Assembly (NCBI GenBank): GCA_937873665.1
Contig: CALMYW010000518.1
Location: 62,001-126,000 of the forward strand
From: an uncultured Sphingorhabdus sp.
GTDB lineage: Bacteria > Pseudomonadota > Alphaproteobacteria > Sphingomonadales > Sphingomonadaceae
Direction: 5' to 3'
DNA length: 64,000 nt
Made by a program: the position numbers and the translations under genes. A model generated the notes under the pieces. It was given only the letters and a program-made list of their open reading frames with translations. It made no database searches and was not told the origin of the DNA. This document shows positions 25,842 through 34,208 of the stretch, one piece after another; positions within the stretch are counted from its first letter, which is position 1, and each line of letters begins with the position of its first letter.

Positions 25842-26516
25842 TCAGGCCAGCGCCAATGAAGATTCCGGCAAGGGCATGTGCATTTCGGCAGGCGCTCCGC
25901 GGTCAATCCGCACAAATTTCGGCACGCCTTCCGCCATATATTGCCAATGGAAGAATCGAACGGTGGTGATATGGCCGACTGTGGCCGATCGCATCCGCCG
26001 GTGCGACAACAGTGAAGGCAAATTATAGTCGGCGATCCAGCTCATCGACCAGATCCGTCCCCTGGCCTGCATCCATTCCGCAGTTCCGGCCCATAGGGCG
26101 GCAAAAGCGCGTCCGAGGCGGTGATCGGGGTGAATCCACAGGCCGGTATCCCAGATCGCTGTATCGGGAACGACAAAGCGCAAATGCACCATGCTTTCGT
26201 CGAACGGGCCGGTTCCCACCCAGGTGACGCCGACAAATTCATCACGGGCATTATAGGCGGCCAGACAGGTCAGGCCTTGCGCAAAGCGGCGGGTTTGCTC
26301 TTCGACAGTGGCGTCGATGGTGAACTTGGCGAGCGCGTCGGGCGATATCGGTTCAACACGATATCCTCGCGGCATTTTGGGCATCCCACTCACGGGCACG
26401 GCGACCAGTGTATATCGGCTATAGCCAACTACGCCCGCCTTCGTCGCCAGCCGCGCCGTCGCATAAGACAGCACACCGGCAATGCCGAGCAGCTTTATGG
26501 CGGTGTAATCGGGCAC
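25842..26516 (-). CDS. GNAT-like acetyltransferase, function unknown
   Basis: A 224-residue protein with a GNAT-like fold by eye: the central part reads LAAYNARDEFVGVTWVGTGPF, then MVHLRFVVPDTAIWDTGLWIHPDHRLGRAFAALW, which looks like the acetyl-CoA-binding beta4-alpha3 region but without the classic Q/RxxGxG/A loop. The N-terminal 40 residues are hydrophobic (TAIKLLGIAGVLSYATARLATKAG) and could sit at the membrane. A separate protein family cannot be excluded. It follows polA on the same strand with 42 bp between them. Confidence 0.6.
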   Translation of the reverse strand: MPDYTAIKLLGIAGVLSYATARLATKAGVVGYSRYTLVAVPVSGMPKMPRGYRVEPISPDALAKFTIDATVEEQTRRFAQGLTCLAAYNARDEFVGVTWVGTGPFDESMVHLRFVVPDTAIWDTGLWIHPDHRLGRAFAALWAGTAEWMQARGRIWSMSWIADYNLPSLLSHRRMRSATVGHITTVRFFHWQYMAEGVPKFVRIDRGAPAEMHMPLPESSLALA

Positions 26517-26583
26517 GCGATGGATGTCCTTTCAGGGCCCGTTGTAACACCGCTTTTCAAATTTTGTCTAAACGCAAAATGCG

Positions 26584-27057
26584 TCAGGGGATTTCTTCGC
26601 CCCAGATGCGGCCTGTCTCGATATAGCCAACCCTTCCAGCAATATCGAGGCGGCACCAGCCCTTTTGGCAATCGTCGATCCGACCCACGACGCCTTTTTC
26701 AACGCGCCACGAAATGCGCGCCGTCGCCGCCGGTTGTTCACGCAGCACGGATATGCCCGGAGCGGTGACGATCGCGGAGCGTTCGGGGCTCAACAATCGG
26801 ACATGCATCCAGCCCTGATCGCCGTCAGGGTCTTCAACCTTGCGCCAGACTTCATGTACTGAAACGACCTTCACAGGCAGATATTGCCGCTTATACACCC
26901 ACTTCACGGGAAACTCGGTGCTCGGGCCGGTACGCGTCCGCGCCTCCGGTTCGTCAATCGATGCCCAATAAGGTGTCTTTTTGGTCGACTGCGCAATGGC
27001 CCCGCCCCCTGCGGCAACCAATGCGACGGCAATCATGAATTTTACGATATTTTGCAT
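26584..27057 (-). CDS. Exported SH3 domain protein
   Basis: A 157-residue periplasmic protein with signal peptide (MQNIVKFMIAVALVAAGGGAIAQ) and two SH3_3/SH3b-type repeats: EPEARTRTGPSTEFPVKWVYKRQYLPVKVVSVHEVWRKVEDPDGDQGWMH is the first, RSAIVTAPGISVLREQPAATARISWRVEKGVVGRI the second, ending GWCRLDIAGRVGYIE. Such modules bind peptidoglycan or other proteins in the envelope. Start 27057 fits the signal peptide. It is divergent from the 2-hydroxyacid dehydrogenase, with 109 bp of shared upstream DNA. Confidence 0.85.
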   Translation of the reverse strand: MQNIVKFMIAVALVAAGGGAIAQSTKKTPYWASIDEPEARTRTGPSTEFPVKWVYKRQYLPVKVVSVHEVWRKVEDPDGDQGWMHVRLLSPERSAIVTAPGISVLREQPAATARISWRVEKGVVGRIDDCQKGWCRLDIAGRVGYIETGRIWGEEIP

Positions 27058-27166
27058 ATATTCCAGCAACCTGCTGCCCCAGTCCCTTCCCTATAGTGTA
27101 AGCAATACCGACAGTTCAAGGGTGATAGCTTGACGTCGCCTTTCTTCGCGCCATAGGGTTGCCGAC

Positions 27167-28165
27167 ATGACCCAGTTTCAACGCATCGAACGCCCGCGCG
27201 TCGCCGTAACCCGCAAGCTTTTGCCTCAGATCGAGGCGCGTATGGCGGAACTGTTCGATTGCCGCTTCAATCCTGACGATCATGAAATGTCGGCAGATGA
27301 AATTGCGGAACTCATGCGGGATGCGGATATATTGGTTCCGACGGTAACCGACCGCATTGACGCAGACCTGATAGCCCGCGCGCCGACTTCACTCAAAATG
27401 TTCGCCAATTTTGGCGCAGGCGTGAACCATATCGATTTGGCGGCAGCCAAAGCCAAAGGCATCCTCATCACCAACACCCCCGGCGTGTTCACCGAAGACA
27501 CTGCTGATCTGACCATGGCACTGATCCTCAACGTCCCGCGACGGTTGGGCGAAGGTCACCGGATGATGCGCTCAGGCGATTGGAAAGGCTGGACGCCGAC
27601 CGGCATGCTCGGCCACCGCATTGGCGGCAAGACGCTCGGCATTATCGGCTTTGGTCGGATCGGTGAAGCGGTGGCGCTGCGCGCGCGCGCTTTTGGGTTG
27701 AACATTCTTTACAACAAGCGCCACCGCCTACCTGCCAGTATCGAGGACGAGTTGGGCGTAACCTTCGAGCCTGACCTCGACCGGTTGGTGGCGAAGAGCG
27801 ACATCATCACCCTGCACTGCCCGCTGACCACCGAAACCGACAAGCTGATGAGCCGCGAACGCATCGGGCTGATGAAACGCGATGGCTATCTGATCAACAG
27901 CTCACGCGGCGAACTTGTGGATGAAGATGCCCTGATCGAGGCGCTGACACGCGGACGGATCGCTGGCGCTGGTCTTGACGTCTATAATCACGAACCAGCC
28001 ATCGACCCGCGCTTTCTGGCAATACCGAATGTCGTTCTGCTACCGCACCTCGGCAGCGCAACCTTTGAAGGCCGCGAGGCATCGGGCGAAAAGGTTATCG
28101 CCAATATCCGGATATTCTCGGACGGCCATCGCCCACCCGATCAGGTCCTCGAAGGTTGGGCGTAA
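27167..28165 (+). CDS. D-isomer-specific 2-hydroxyacid dehydrogenase (glyoxylate/hydroxypyruvate reductase-like)
   Basis: A 332-residue NAD(P)-dependent oxidoreductase. Rossmann motif GKTLGIIGFGRIGEAVALRAR; NKRH after beta2 suggests NADP preference. The catalytic Arg is in NSSRGELVDEDAL, Glu in DVYNHEPAID and His in LLPHLGSATFEGR. Together these point to a D-glycerate dehydrogenase or glyoxylate reductase rather than SerA, which has a long C-terminal part absent here. No serine or glyoxylate genes neighbour it. A hydrophilic 25-residue N terminus precedes the fold. Confidence 0.88.
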   Translation: MTQFQRIERPRVAVTRKLLPQIEARMAELFDCRFNPDDHEMSADEIAELMRDADILVPTVTDRIDADLIARAPTSLKMFANFGAGVNHIDLAAAKAKGILITNTPGVFTEDTADLTMALILNVPRRLGEGHRMMRSGDWKGWTPTGMLGHRIGGKTLGIIGFGRIGEAVALRARAFGLNILYNKRHRLPASIEDELGVTFEPDLDRLVAKSDIITLHCPLTTETDKLMSRERIGLMKRDGYLINSSRGELVDEDALIEALTRGRIAGAGLDVYNHEPAIDPRFLAIPNVVLLPHLGSATFEGREASGEKVIANIRIFSDGHRPPDQVLEGWA

Positions 28166-28191
28166 TTTCCTGTCGACAAATGGCGCACTTG

Positions 28192-28208
28192 CGCAATTGG
28201 CAATTGCG
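28192..28208. promoter_or_regulatory. Palindrome upstream of the ammonium transporter
   Basis: CGCAATTG (28192-28199) and CAATTGCG (28201-28208) form a perfect 17-bp operator-like palindrome with one central base, about 60 bp upstream of the GTG start. It does not match the NtrC consensus. Confidence 0.45.
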
Positions 28209-28268
28209 AGCACCCACCTGCTGGCTTAGAGACCTGCCCAAAATAACGACATATCGGAGAGGTTTGCC

Positions 28269-29576
28269 GTGCGCGGTTCGTTCAAGATTGCTGCATTTTT
28301 CAGCACATTTTTGTTTGCATCCGCCGGGTTCGCCCAGGATGTCGTGGCAGAAGCCGTCCCCGACAGCGGCGATACCGCCTGGATACTGACAGCCTCGGCA
28401 CTGGTTCTGATGATGACGTTGCCCGGTCTGGCGTTGTTCTACGGTGGCCTGGTGCGGACAAAGAACTTTCTCTCTGTCCTCATTCAGTGCGGTGCTATTG
28501 CGGCAATCACATCTCTGCTCTGGATCGTCGTAGGATACAGCCTGGCATTTTCCGCCTCCGACGGCACGGTGATCGGCAATCTGCAAAATGTGATGTTCAG
28601 CAACATGTTTGCGATGCGCGACGGCCAGACCATTGGCGAGCTCGTCTTCGGCCTCTTCCAGATGACCTTTGCGATAATCACGCCAGCATTAATTGTCGGA
28701 GCATGGGTCGAGCGCGCGCGTTTTGGCTGGGTCGTTGCTTTCAGCGCCTTGTGGAGCCTGCTGGTATATGTTCCGGTCGCGCGCTGGGTCTGGGGCAACG
28801 GCTTCCTTGCCAATCAGGGCGTGATCGATTTTGCCGGCGGCATAGTGGTGCATACAACGGCAGGCGTTTCAGCTTTGGTCGTTGCGTTGATGCTTGGCAA
28901 ACGTATCGGCTTTCCGCGCACCCTGATGCTGCCGCATAGCCCGGCACTGACAGTCGCAGGGGCAGGATTGCTGTGGGTGGGCTGGTTTGGCTTCAATGGC
29001 GGCTCAGCGCTGGCAGCTAACGATGATGGCGCAGCCACCGCGATCATTGTTACCCATTTGGCGGCTTCGGTCGCGGCTCTGGTCTGGATGCTGCTGGAGA
29101 AGATCAAGGTCGGCAAGGCGACAGCCGTCGGCTTCGCGACTGGCGCGGTCGCGGGCCTTGCAACGATTACCCCCGCCTCGGGTTCGGTCGGACCGCTTGG
29201 CGCCATCATCCTGGGCGTGCTCGCGGGCGTGGTCTGCTTTTACGCGGTGCATCTGGTCAAAGGCAAATTGCAGATCGACGACTCGCTTGATGTTTTCGCC
29301 GTGCATGGCGTTGGCGGCATCATGGGCTCGATCCTGCTAGCTGTCCTCGTCTCGCCTACATTTGGCGGCAATGGCTATGCCGAAGGAATGGCGATGGGCA
29401 GCCAGCTTTGGGCGCAAGTGAAGGGCGTTGGCATAGTCGCGGTTTATTCGGCAGTGGTGACGGTGATCGTCGGCTATATGGTGTCGATGGTGATCCCGAT
29501 GCGCGTCAGCGAAGAGCAGGAGCGCGACGGGCTCGACATTTCGAGCCATGGCGAGCGGGCTTGGGATCTGGATTGA
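28269..29576 (+). CDS. amtB: Ammonium transporter
   Basis: An 11-transmembrane ammonium channel, 435 residues with a cleavable signal (KIAAFFSTFLFASAGFAQ). Family signatures: ALFYGGLVRTKN, FGLFQMTFAIITPALIVGAWVERARF, FAGGIVVHTTAGVSALVVALMLGKR (with pore His), and HGVGGIMGSILLAVLV (second pore His). The start is GTG at 28269, with GGAGAGG 6 nt upstream. A PII gene (glnK), which normally precedes amtB, is absent here. The gene is followed by a convergent PilZ gene 12 bp away. Confidence 0.96.
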   Translation: MRGSFKIAAFFSTFLFASAGFAQDVVAEAVPDSGDTAWILTASALVLMMTLPGLALFYGGLVRTKNFLSVLIQCGAIAAITSLLWIVVGYSLAFSASDGTVIGNLQNVMFSNMFAMRDGQTIGELVFGLFQMTFAIITPALIVGAWVERARFGWVVAFSALWSLLVYVPVARWVWGNGFLANQGVIDFAGGIVVHTTAGVSALVVALMLGKRIGFPRTLMLPHSPALTVAGAGLLWVGWFGFNGGSALAANDDGAATAIIVTHLAASVAALVWMLLEKIKVGKATAVGFATGAVAGLATITPASGSVGPLGAIILGVLAGVVCFYAVHLVKGKLQIDDSLDVFAVHGVGGIMGSILLAVLVSPTFGGNGYAEGMAMGSQLWAQVKGVGIVAVYSAVVTVIVGYMVSMVIPMRVSEEQERDGLDISSHGERAWDLD

Positions 29577-29588
29577 GCGCCTCTGCGC

Positions 29589-29921
29589 TCAGTCAAATAC
29601 CAGTGTCAACGAACGGAAGAGGTCGCGGTCGAGCGGTTCGTCAAACCGGCAACCGAGCTTGCCGTCTTCGCACCACACCGCATTAGCAGCGATCGCCTTG
29701 CCACCCGCAAAGCGCAGCCACAGCCTTTCCCCCGACTTGAACAGGCTGTCAACGGCGATGCGGCAACCATAGGTCGACAGATCGTCCAACACGGCTTCCA
29801 ATGGCTGACGGCCATGGCCGCGAATGCTGGCCCGTTTGATGACGACTGGATGACGCACGGCACCGCGCTGCTCAAGCTTTGCCGGAGCGACTTTTCGATA
29901 AGCGGACGTTGCTAAACCCAT
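29589..29921 (-). CDS. PilZ domain protein
   Basis: A 110-residue single-domain PilZ protein, a likely cyclic-di-GMP receptor. The RxxxR-type region is seen as EQRGAVRHPVVIKRASIRGH, and the DxSxxG motif as LDDLSTYGCRIAVD, followed by LWLRFAGGKAIAANAVWCEDGKLGCRF. Both binding motifs are thus present, though the Arg spacing is loose, so binding should be regarded as probable. Effector and target are unknown; no diguanylate cyclase or flagellar gene is nearby. Confidence 0.82.
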   Translation of the reverse strand: MGLATSAYRKVAPAKLEQRGAVRHPVVIKRASIRGHGRQPLEAVLDDLSTYGCRIAVDSLFKSGERLWLRFAGGKAIAANAVWCEDGKLGCRFDEPLDRDLFRSLTLVFD

Positions 29922-29987
29922 ACCCTGTTCCCCACAGAGTGAAATCTAAGGGAACTAGGTCAACGATTGGTAAATGTAAAACGCCGA

Positions 29988-31391
29988 TCAATCCCCTGTC
30001 AGGATGCGATCAATCAATTGTTTGACCGTCGGGACGAAGCCATTGGAATAAAAGGGATCACGACCGAATTCATAGGCCGAATGGCCTGCAAACATCAGGT
30101 TTTCATCGATCGGTTCGCCATGCGCGATATTCTGCAGCGCCTTTTGGATGCAGAAACTGCGCGGGTCGGCGAGGCGACCGGTCGAATTATTGTCATGGTC
30201 TTTCCACGACGAAAAACCGCAATGCGAAAGGCAGCCCATGCAGTCGGTCTGATCCTTGCGGATGACAGCGCCTTCTTCGGGTTTGACGAAGATCACGGTA
30301 TTGTCCGGCGTCTTCAGCGCCATCGTAAACCCGCGAGCATCCCATTCGCGCGCACGCTGCAAATCGTGCGGCGTCACCCAGAAATTCTTGCCACGGACCC
30401 CGACGTCAAGCGTTGCAGTATGATCGCCCGCCTGCTCGGTCGAATAGGGTATCTGCCGTTCGGAACGGGCCTGCAATTCACGCAGGAACGGATTGATCAC
30501 CGCGCTCGAATAGAAACCTGTGGGCGAAAATTTGTGCAACAACACACCGCCCTCGGGGATCTTGGTCAGATGGTCTTTCCAACCCTGCGGGATCGGGCTT
30601 TCCTGCGTCAGCAAGGGCCGCGTGCCATATTGAAAAGCGATCTGGCCGAGTTCGGGATTGTCTATCCAATTTTCCCAATCGCGCAGATACCAGACGCCGC
30701 CTGCCATCACGATCGGCAGCTCGTCGGGAATGCCTTCTTGCCGCATCGTATCGCGCAGCGCCTTCACGCGCGGATAGGGATCTTCGGGCTTGGTCGGATC
30801 TTCGGCATTGGAAAGGCCATTATGGCCACCGGCGAGCCAGGGATCTTCATAAACCACCGCACCCAGCCATTCGGGCACCTTGTGATAAGCACGCTTCCAG
30901 AGCGCACGGAAGGCACGGGCAGAGCTGATAATCGGCAGATAATAGACGCCATATTGCGCAGCAATTTCCGACAGCTTGTAAGGCATGCCTGCCCCGCAGG
31001 TGACGCCGGTGACAAGGCCCTTGGTCTGTTCGAGAATGCCGTGGAGGATGCGCTGTGCGCCGCCCATTTCCCACAGCACATTGATGTTTATGGCACCGGT
31101 ACTGCCCGCAATATCATAAGCGCGCTTCACCTGCGCGATGCCACCTCTTATGCCATATTCAACCAGCTCTTCATGGCGTTCGGCGCGGGTTTTGCCAAAG
31201 AAAACCTGCGGGATCATGTCGCCATTGTCGTCATAGCTGTCGGCGTTGACGGCAGATACCGTTCCGATGCCGCCAGCGGCGGCCCAGGCGCCAGAGCTTG
31301 CATGATTGGTTGCGGCTACACCCTTGCCGCCTTCGATAAGCGGCCAGACTTCGCGGCCACCGTAAACAATGGGTTTCAGACCCTTGAACAC
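29988..31391 (-). CDS. Nitronate monooxygenase / 2-nitropropane dioxygenase-like flavoprotein
   Basis: A 467-residue FMN-dependent TIM-barrel of the NPD family. The core shows GGIGTVSAVNADSY, YDIAGSTGAININVLWEMGG, GVTCGAGMPYKL, PIVMAGGVWYLRDW and GQIAFQYGTRPLLTQES, the last being the usual FMN phosphate end. It is longer than class I/II enzymes (about 320-380), with an extra C-terminal stretch carrying cysteines (DCMGCLSHCGFSSW) that could bind metal. Substrate (nitronates, or enoyl-type) unknown. Neighbours give no clue. Confidence 0.85.
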   Translation of the reverse strand: MFKGLKPIVYGGREVWPLIEGGKGVAATNHASSGAWAAAGGIGTVSAVNADSYDDNGDMIPQVFFGKTRAERHEELVEYGIRGGIAQVKRAYDIAGSTGAININVLWEMGGAQRILHGILEQTKGLVTGVTCGAGMPYKLSEIAAQYGVYYLPIISSARAFRALWKRAYHKVPEWLGAVVYEDPWLAGGHNGLSNAEDPTKPEDPYPRVKALRDTMRQEGIPDELPIVMAGGVWYLRDWENWIDNPELGQIAFQYGTRPLLTQESPIPQGWKDHLTKIPEGGVLLHKFSPTGFYSSAVINPFLRELQARSERQIPYSTEQAGDHTATLDVGVRGKNFWVTPHDLQRAREWDARGFTMALKTPDNTVIFVKPEEGAVIRKDQTDCMGCLSHCGFSSWKDHDNNSTGRLADPRSFCIQKALQNIAHGEPIDENLMFAGHSAYEFGRDPFYSNGFVPTVKQLIDRILTGD

Positions 31392-31461
31392 TCAAACTAC
31401 CCCTATCATTTTGCGCCAAGCAGCGCGTCTTCCCCGATGCCAGATTCGCTAAACGAATGCC

Positions 31462-32610
31462 TCAATCTTGTCGCGCAAAATCTGCGCGCCGCATGGTTGC
31501 CCCGTAAAGCTGTTGATAGCGCGCCAACATTTCTGCCTCGCCATATTCAGCCAGCGCGCGGGCATAATTGGCATGGGCGAGTTCGGTGCGCAGCTCCACG
31601 CTGCCGCCAATCTCACGCAAAGCTGCGGCAAAACCCGCCTCATCCTCACGCGCAACAATGAACCGCCGGTTTTCACGCGAAACCATCGCCGCCACGTCAC
31701 CGACTTTGGTCGCCACGACCGGACGTGCGGCCGCCATCGCTTCGACCAGCGAGATCGGATATTGTTCGCTATCCGAAGACAGTGCAAAAATATCGAACAG
31801 GCCGACAAAGCGTGCCGGGTCTTTAAGGAAACCCGGCATCATCAGCCGGTCGGCGATCCCAACCCGCTGCGCCTCTGCCAATATTACCTCGCGCTCCGGC
31901 CCCTCCCCCGCAATCGCCAGCCGGTAATTCGGGCCAGCGGCGGCAACCGCGCGCACCAGCCGTGGCAGGTTCTTAACCGCACGCAGACCGGCAATCGTGC
32001 CGACGACAATCTCGCCATCGCGTTTGACATAGCCGGGGAATGCACCCCGCTGTGGTTTCTTTTCATAGCGATGGACATCAACCCCATTGGGGAAACGGTA
32101 GATTTTCTCTGCCGGTTGGTGCCAAACCTGTTTGGCAATTTTCTCCAGCGTCAGCGACGGTACGACCAACGCCGCCGAACGCTGCAAGGCAATGGTGCGG
32201 AACCAGTTGCGTTTCCAGTTCAGCTTTTCCCATTCATCCTCGTTGAAGCCATCCTCATGATGGATCAGCGGCGGCAGCCCCATGCTCGAACCGAGCAATG
32301 TGCGCGCCATCACCCCGTCCATCGCGCCCCAATTATAGCTGAGCACGAGATGGAATTTCTTCATATATTGCGCCAGCTTGCGATAGCGCCCCATGCCCGG
32401 TCGCCCGTGCAGCGCCGGTGCAGCATCGCCGGGAAATTCAATCTCGATGTTGCGATCAATCGCCTCACGCGCGCCCAGCGCATCGGGCACGGCAGACAGC
32501 ACCGTATGCTTCGCCTTACCCCCGAAATGGTTCATCAGGCGCACCGCACGCGCCTCTTTCCCGCCAAGGTCGAAGCTGCTGAAAAGATGGAGAATGCGAA
32601 CAGGTTTCAT
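31462..32610 (-). CDS. Glycosyltransferase family 4 protein
   Basis: A 382-residue GT-B fold glycosyltransferase: VRILHLFSSFDLGGKEARAVRLMNHF at the donor-side N terminus, YRFPNGVDVHRYEKK, VVGTIAGLRAVKNLPRLVRAVA and AGEGPEREVI, then the nucleotide-sugar motif SSDSEQYPISLVEAMAAARPVVATKVGD (the E-x7-E motif). Probably acts in polysaccharide or lipid glycosylation on the cytoplasmic face. No other surface-sugar genes lie close. The ATG at 32610 (MKPVRIL) is chosen; an ATG at 32625 is also in frame. Confidence 0.88.
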   Translation of the reverse strand: MKPVRILHLFSSFDLGGKEARAVRLMNHFGGKAKHTVLSAVPDALGAREAIDRNIEIEFPGDAAPALHGRPGMGRYRKLAQYMKKFHLVLSYNWGAMDGVMARTLLGSSMGLPPLIHHEDGFNEDEWEKLNWKRNWFRTIALQRSAALVVPSLTLEKIAKQVWHQPAEKIYRFPNGVDVHRYEKKPQRGAFPGYVKRDGEIVVGTIAGLRAVKNLPRLVRAVAAAGPNYRLAIAGEGPEREVILAEAQRVGIADRLMMPGFLKDPARFVGLFDIFALSSDSEQYPISLVEAMAAARPVVATKVGDVAAMVSRENRRFIVAREDEAGFAAALREIGGSVELRTELAHANYARALAEYGEAEMLARYQQLYGATMRRADFARQD

Positions 32611-32723
32611 AACGCGAGGGTCCATAAATCAGCCATCAGCAAAAGTCGCCATTTTCGTGAAACGGGTCGGTAAGTTGACACAATTTACCGGGAAGTGGGG
32701 GGAGATTTGTCACTTATGTCACT

Positions 32724-33143
32724 TTAGCGTCCCCATCCGCCCAGCTTATCCTCGCTGCGTAGCGCAGCGTGCACCAGCCGCATATCGGCACCACCCTTGA
32801 TGCTCACTGATCCGCCACGCCGGACATGGATGGTGGTAACGCCGTTGATTGCGCGTTCCATCGCGACATCGAACATGCGCTGTCGCCCAGATTCCAGTGC
32901 GCGATCCCAACTGCGCGCAAAGCCCTCTGCCCCCGGCCGGTCGAGCAGGTCATAAGCCGACTTACGACTCATCCCCACTGCCTTCGCCGCAGCGCTGACC
33001 GACCCCATCGCCTCCAGCGCCAGTATGAACCGCGCCTGCTGCGGCGGTGTCCAGCCATTGCGGCGTTTGCGCTCTTGCGGAACGGCGGGAAAGGCTAGGC
33101 TTTCATCGTCGGCGAGGAGGATGGGGGGAGTTGATTCGGTCAT
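32724..33143 (-). CDS. Orphan helix-turn-helix protein
   Basis: A 139-residue protein with an HTH-like core, RFILALEAMGSVSAAAKAVGMSRKSAYDLLDR, preceded by an acidic N terminus and followed by a helical segment (RMFDVAMERAINGVTTIHVRR). The combination resembles HTH modules in phage small terminase subunits or the small DNA-binding proteins found alone in sphingomonad genomes. No phage genes lie near, so it is left without a function. Start 33143 is picked from the codon after the first hydrophobic stretch; an ORF reaching 33263 includes a palindromic repeat and is unlikely. Confidence 0.7.
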   Translation of the reverse strand: MTESTPPILLADDESLAFPAVPQERKRRNGWTPPQQARFILALEAMGSVSAAAKAVGMSRKSAYDLLDRPGAEGFARSWDRALESGRQRMFDVAMERAINGVTTIHVRRGGSVSIKGGADMRLVHAALRSEDKLGGWGR

Positions 33144-33201
33144 GCGCCGATTGGAGCATAGGCGCCAGGATGTAGGACAGCGGTTTTCGCAAATCTCTAC
33201 C

Positions 33202-33285
33202 CCGTCGCCCCGCACTTGATGCGGGGTTAGGAGACAGGAGGCAACGGCGAAAAAGCCAAGCACCGCATCAAGTGCGGGGCGACGG
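33202..33285. repeat. Palindromic intergenic repeat with perfect 23-bp arms
   Basis: The arms 33202-33224 and 33263-33285 are exact reverse complements, opening CCGTCGCCCCGCACTTG. The ends share GTCGCCCC with the family B elements at 11619 and 59121, but the centre differs. It sits between two codirectional minus-strand genes. Confidence 0.85.
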
Positions 33286-33310
33286 TATGTTCATTGATCG
33301 AATCAAAGGC

Positions 33311-34168
33311 TCACTTCACGCCAGCCAGAAATTCTGCAATCGCCTTTTGCGCCTCAGGCTCGTCCAGCGACGGCGCGTGGCCAATTCCCTTCACCGTGAC
33401 CAGCGTTGCCTGCTTCGCTTTCTTTACCATCTTGGATGCAGTAGCCTTTTCGAGGATATCTGATTTCTCACCCCGCAACACCAGCATCGGCACATCTTCA
33501 AGCAGGTTGAACAACGGCCACAGATCGACCCCTGCTTCGCCACCCGGCAGCTTGAACGGCTCTGATATCTTCATGTCATAATCGAACACAATCCGCCCGT
33601 TGGATGACAATTTGCAGGTGCGCTTGGCAAAGCGCAGCCATTCTTCGAGCCGGTAGCCGGGATAGACATCGCCCTGCGCCTCGGCCATCGCGCGGGCGGC
33701 GTGCATCCAGGTTTCGAAACTGCGACCCTGCCCGACATAGCCGCGAATACGCTCCGCCCCGGCCTTGCCGATTTCGGGACCGACATCGTTGAGGATCACT
33801 CCCGCCAGCCTGTCTTTCCACTGCGCAGCGAGCAGCATGGAAACAAGCCCGCCAAGCGAAGTGCCGCACAACACAAATTTCTTGAGGTCCAGTTCGCGCA
33901 GCAGGATGTCCATATCCTGCGCATAGGTCAGCGGGACATAGGTCATCGGGTCCTTGGCAAAGGCACTTTCGCCGCGGCCGCGAAAATCGATGGCGAGCAT
34001 GCGTCGCTTGCCGCCCAGCAATTGGGTAACCGGCTCAAAATCGCGGGCGTTGCGGGTGAGGCCCGGCATGCAGATGATCGGCGAACGCGATGCGGGGCCG
34101 GGATAATCCCGGTAATGCAGCCGCAGTTCGTCGTTCGACCACCAATAGGCGTCTTCGAAATCCGCCAT
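33311..34168 (-). CDS. Alpha/beta hydrolase
   Basis: A 285-residue serine hydrolase. PIICMPGLTRNARDFE carries the oxyanion region, nucleophile Ser lies in LCGTSLGGLVSMLLA, the acid is probably in LRGEKSDILEKA, and the His in IGHAPSLDEPEAQ. It resembles the generic alpha/beta hydrolases annotated as carboxylesterases or lactonases; the substrate cannot be deduced. It is divergent from selO with only 40 bp between start codons, so the two promoters must overlap. Confidence 0.85.
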   Translation of the reverse strand: MADFEDAYWWSNDELRLHYRDYPGPASRSPIICMPGLTRNARDFEPVTQLLGGKRRMLAIDFRGRGESAFAKDPMTYVPLTYAQDMDILLRELDLKKFVLCGTSLGGLVSMLLAAQWKDRLAGVILNDVGPEIGKAGAERIRGYVGQGRSFETWMHAARAMAEAQGDVYPGYRLEEWLRFAKRTCKLSSNGRIVFDYDMKISEPFKLPGGEAGVDLWPLFNLLEDVPMLVLRGEKSDILEKATASKMVKKAKQATLVTVKGIGHAPSLDEPEAQKAIAEFLAGVK

Positions 34169-34208
34169 GCTTGCCTTTCTGTTCCGCTGCCCCCAGACAT
34201 TGCGGACG

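Noticed and set aside
28166..28268. Sigma-54 promoter upstream of amtB
   Set aside because: GG and GC doublets are present but not at the required 10-bp spacing.
29967..31661. 564-codon plus-strand open frame
   Set aside because: Antisense to the nitronate monooxygenase-like gene; no recognisable domain.
31468..32673. 401-codon plus-strand open frame
   Set aside because: Antisense to the glycosyltransferase; composition of a shadow frame.
32724..33263. Prophage remnant
   Set aside because: Only one HTH gene has a phage look; no integrase, capsid or att-like duplication is present.
33202..33285. Palindromic repeats considered as CRISPR repeats
   Set aside because: Copies are isolated, palindromic over their whole length and not regularly spaced.
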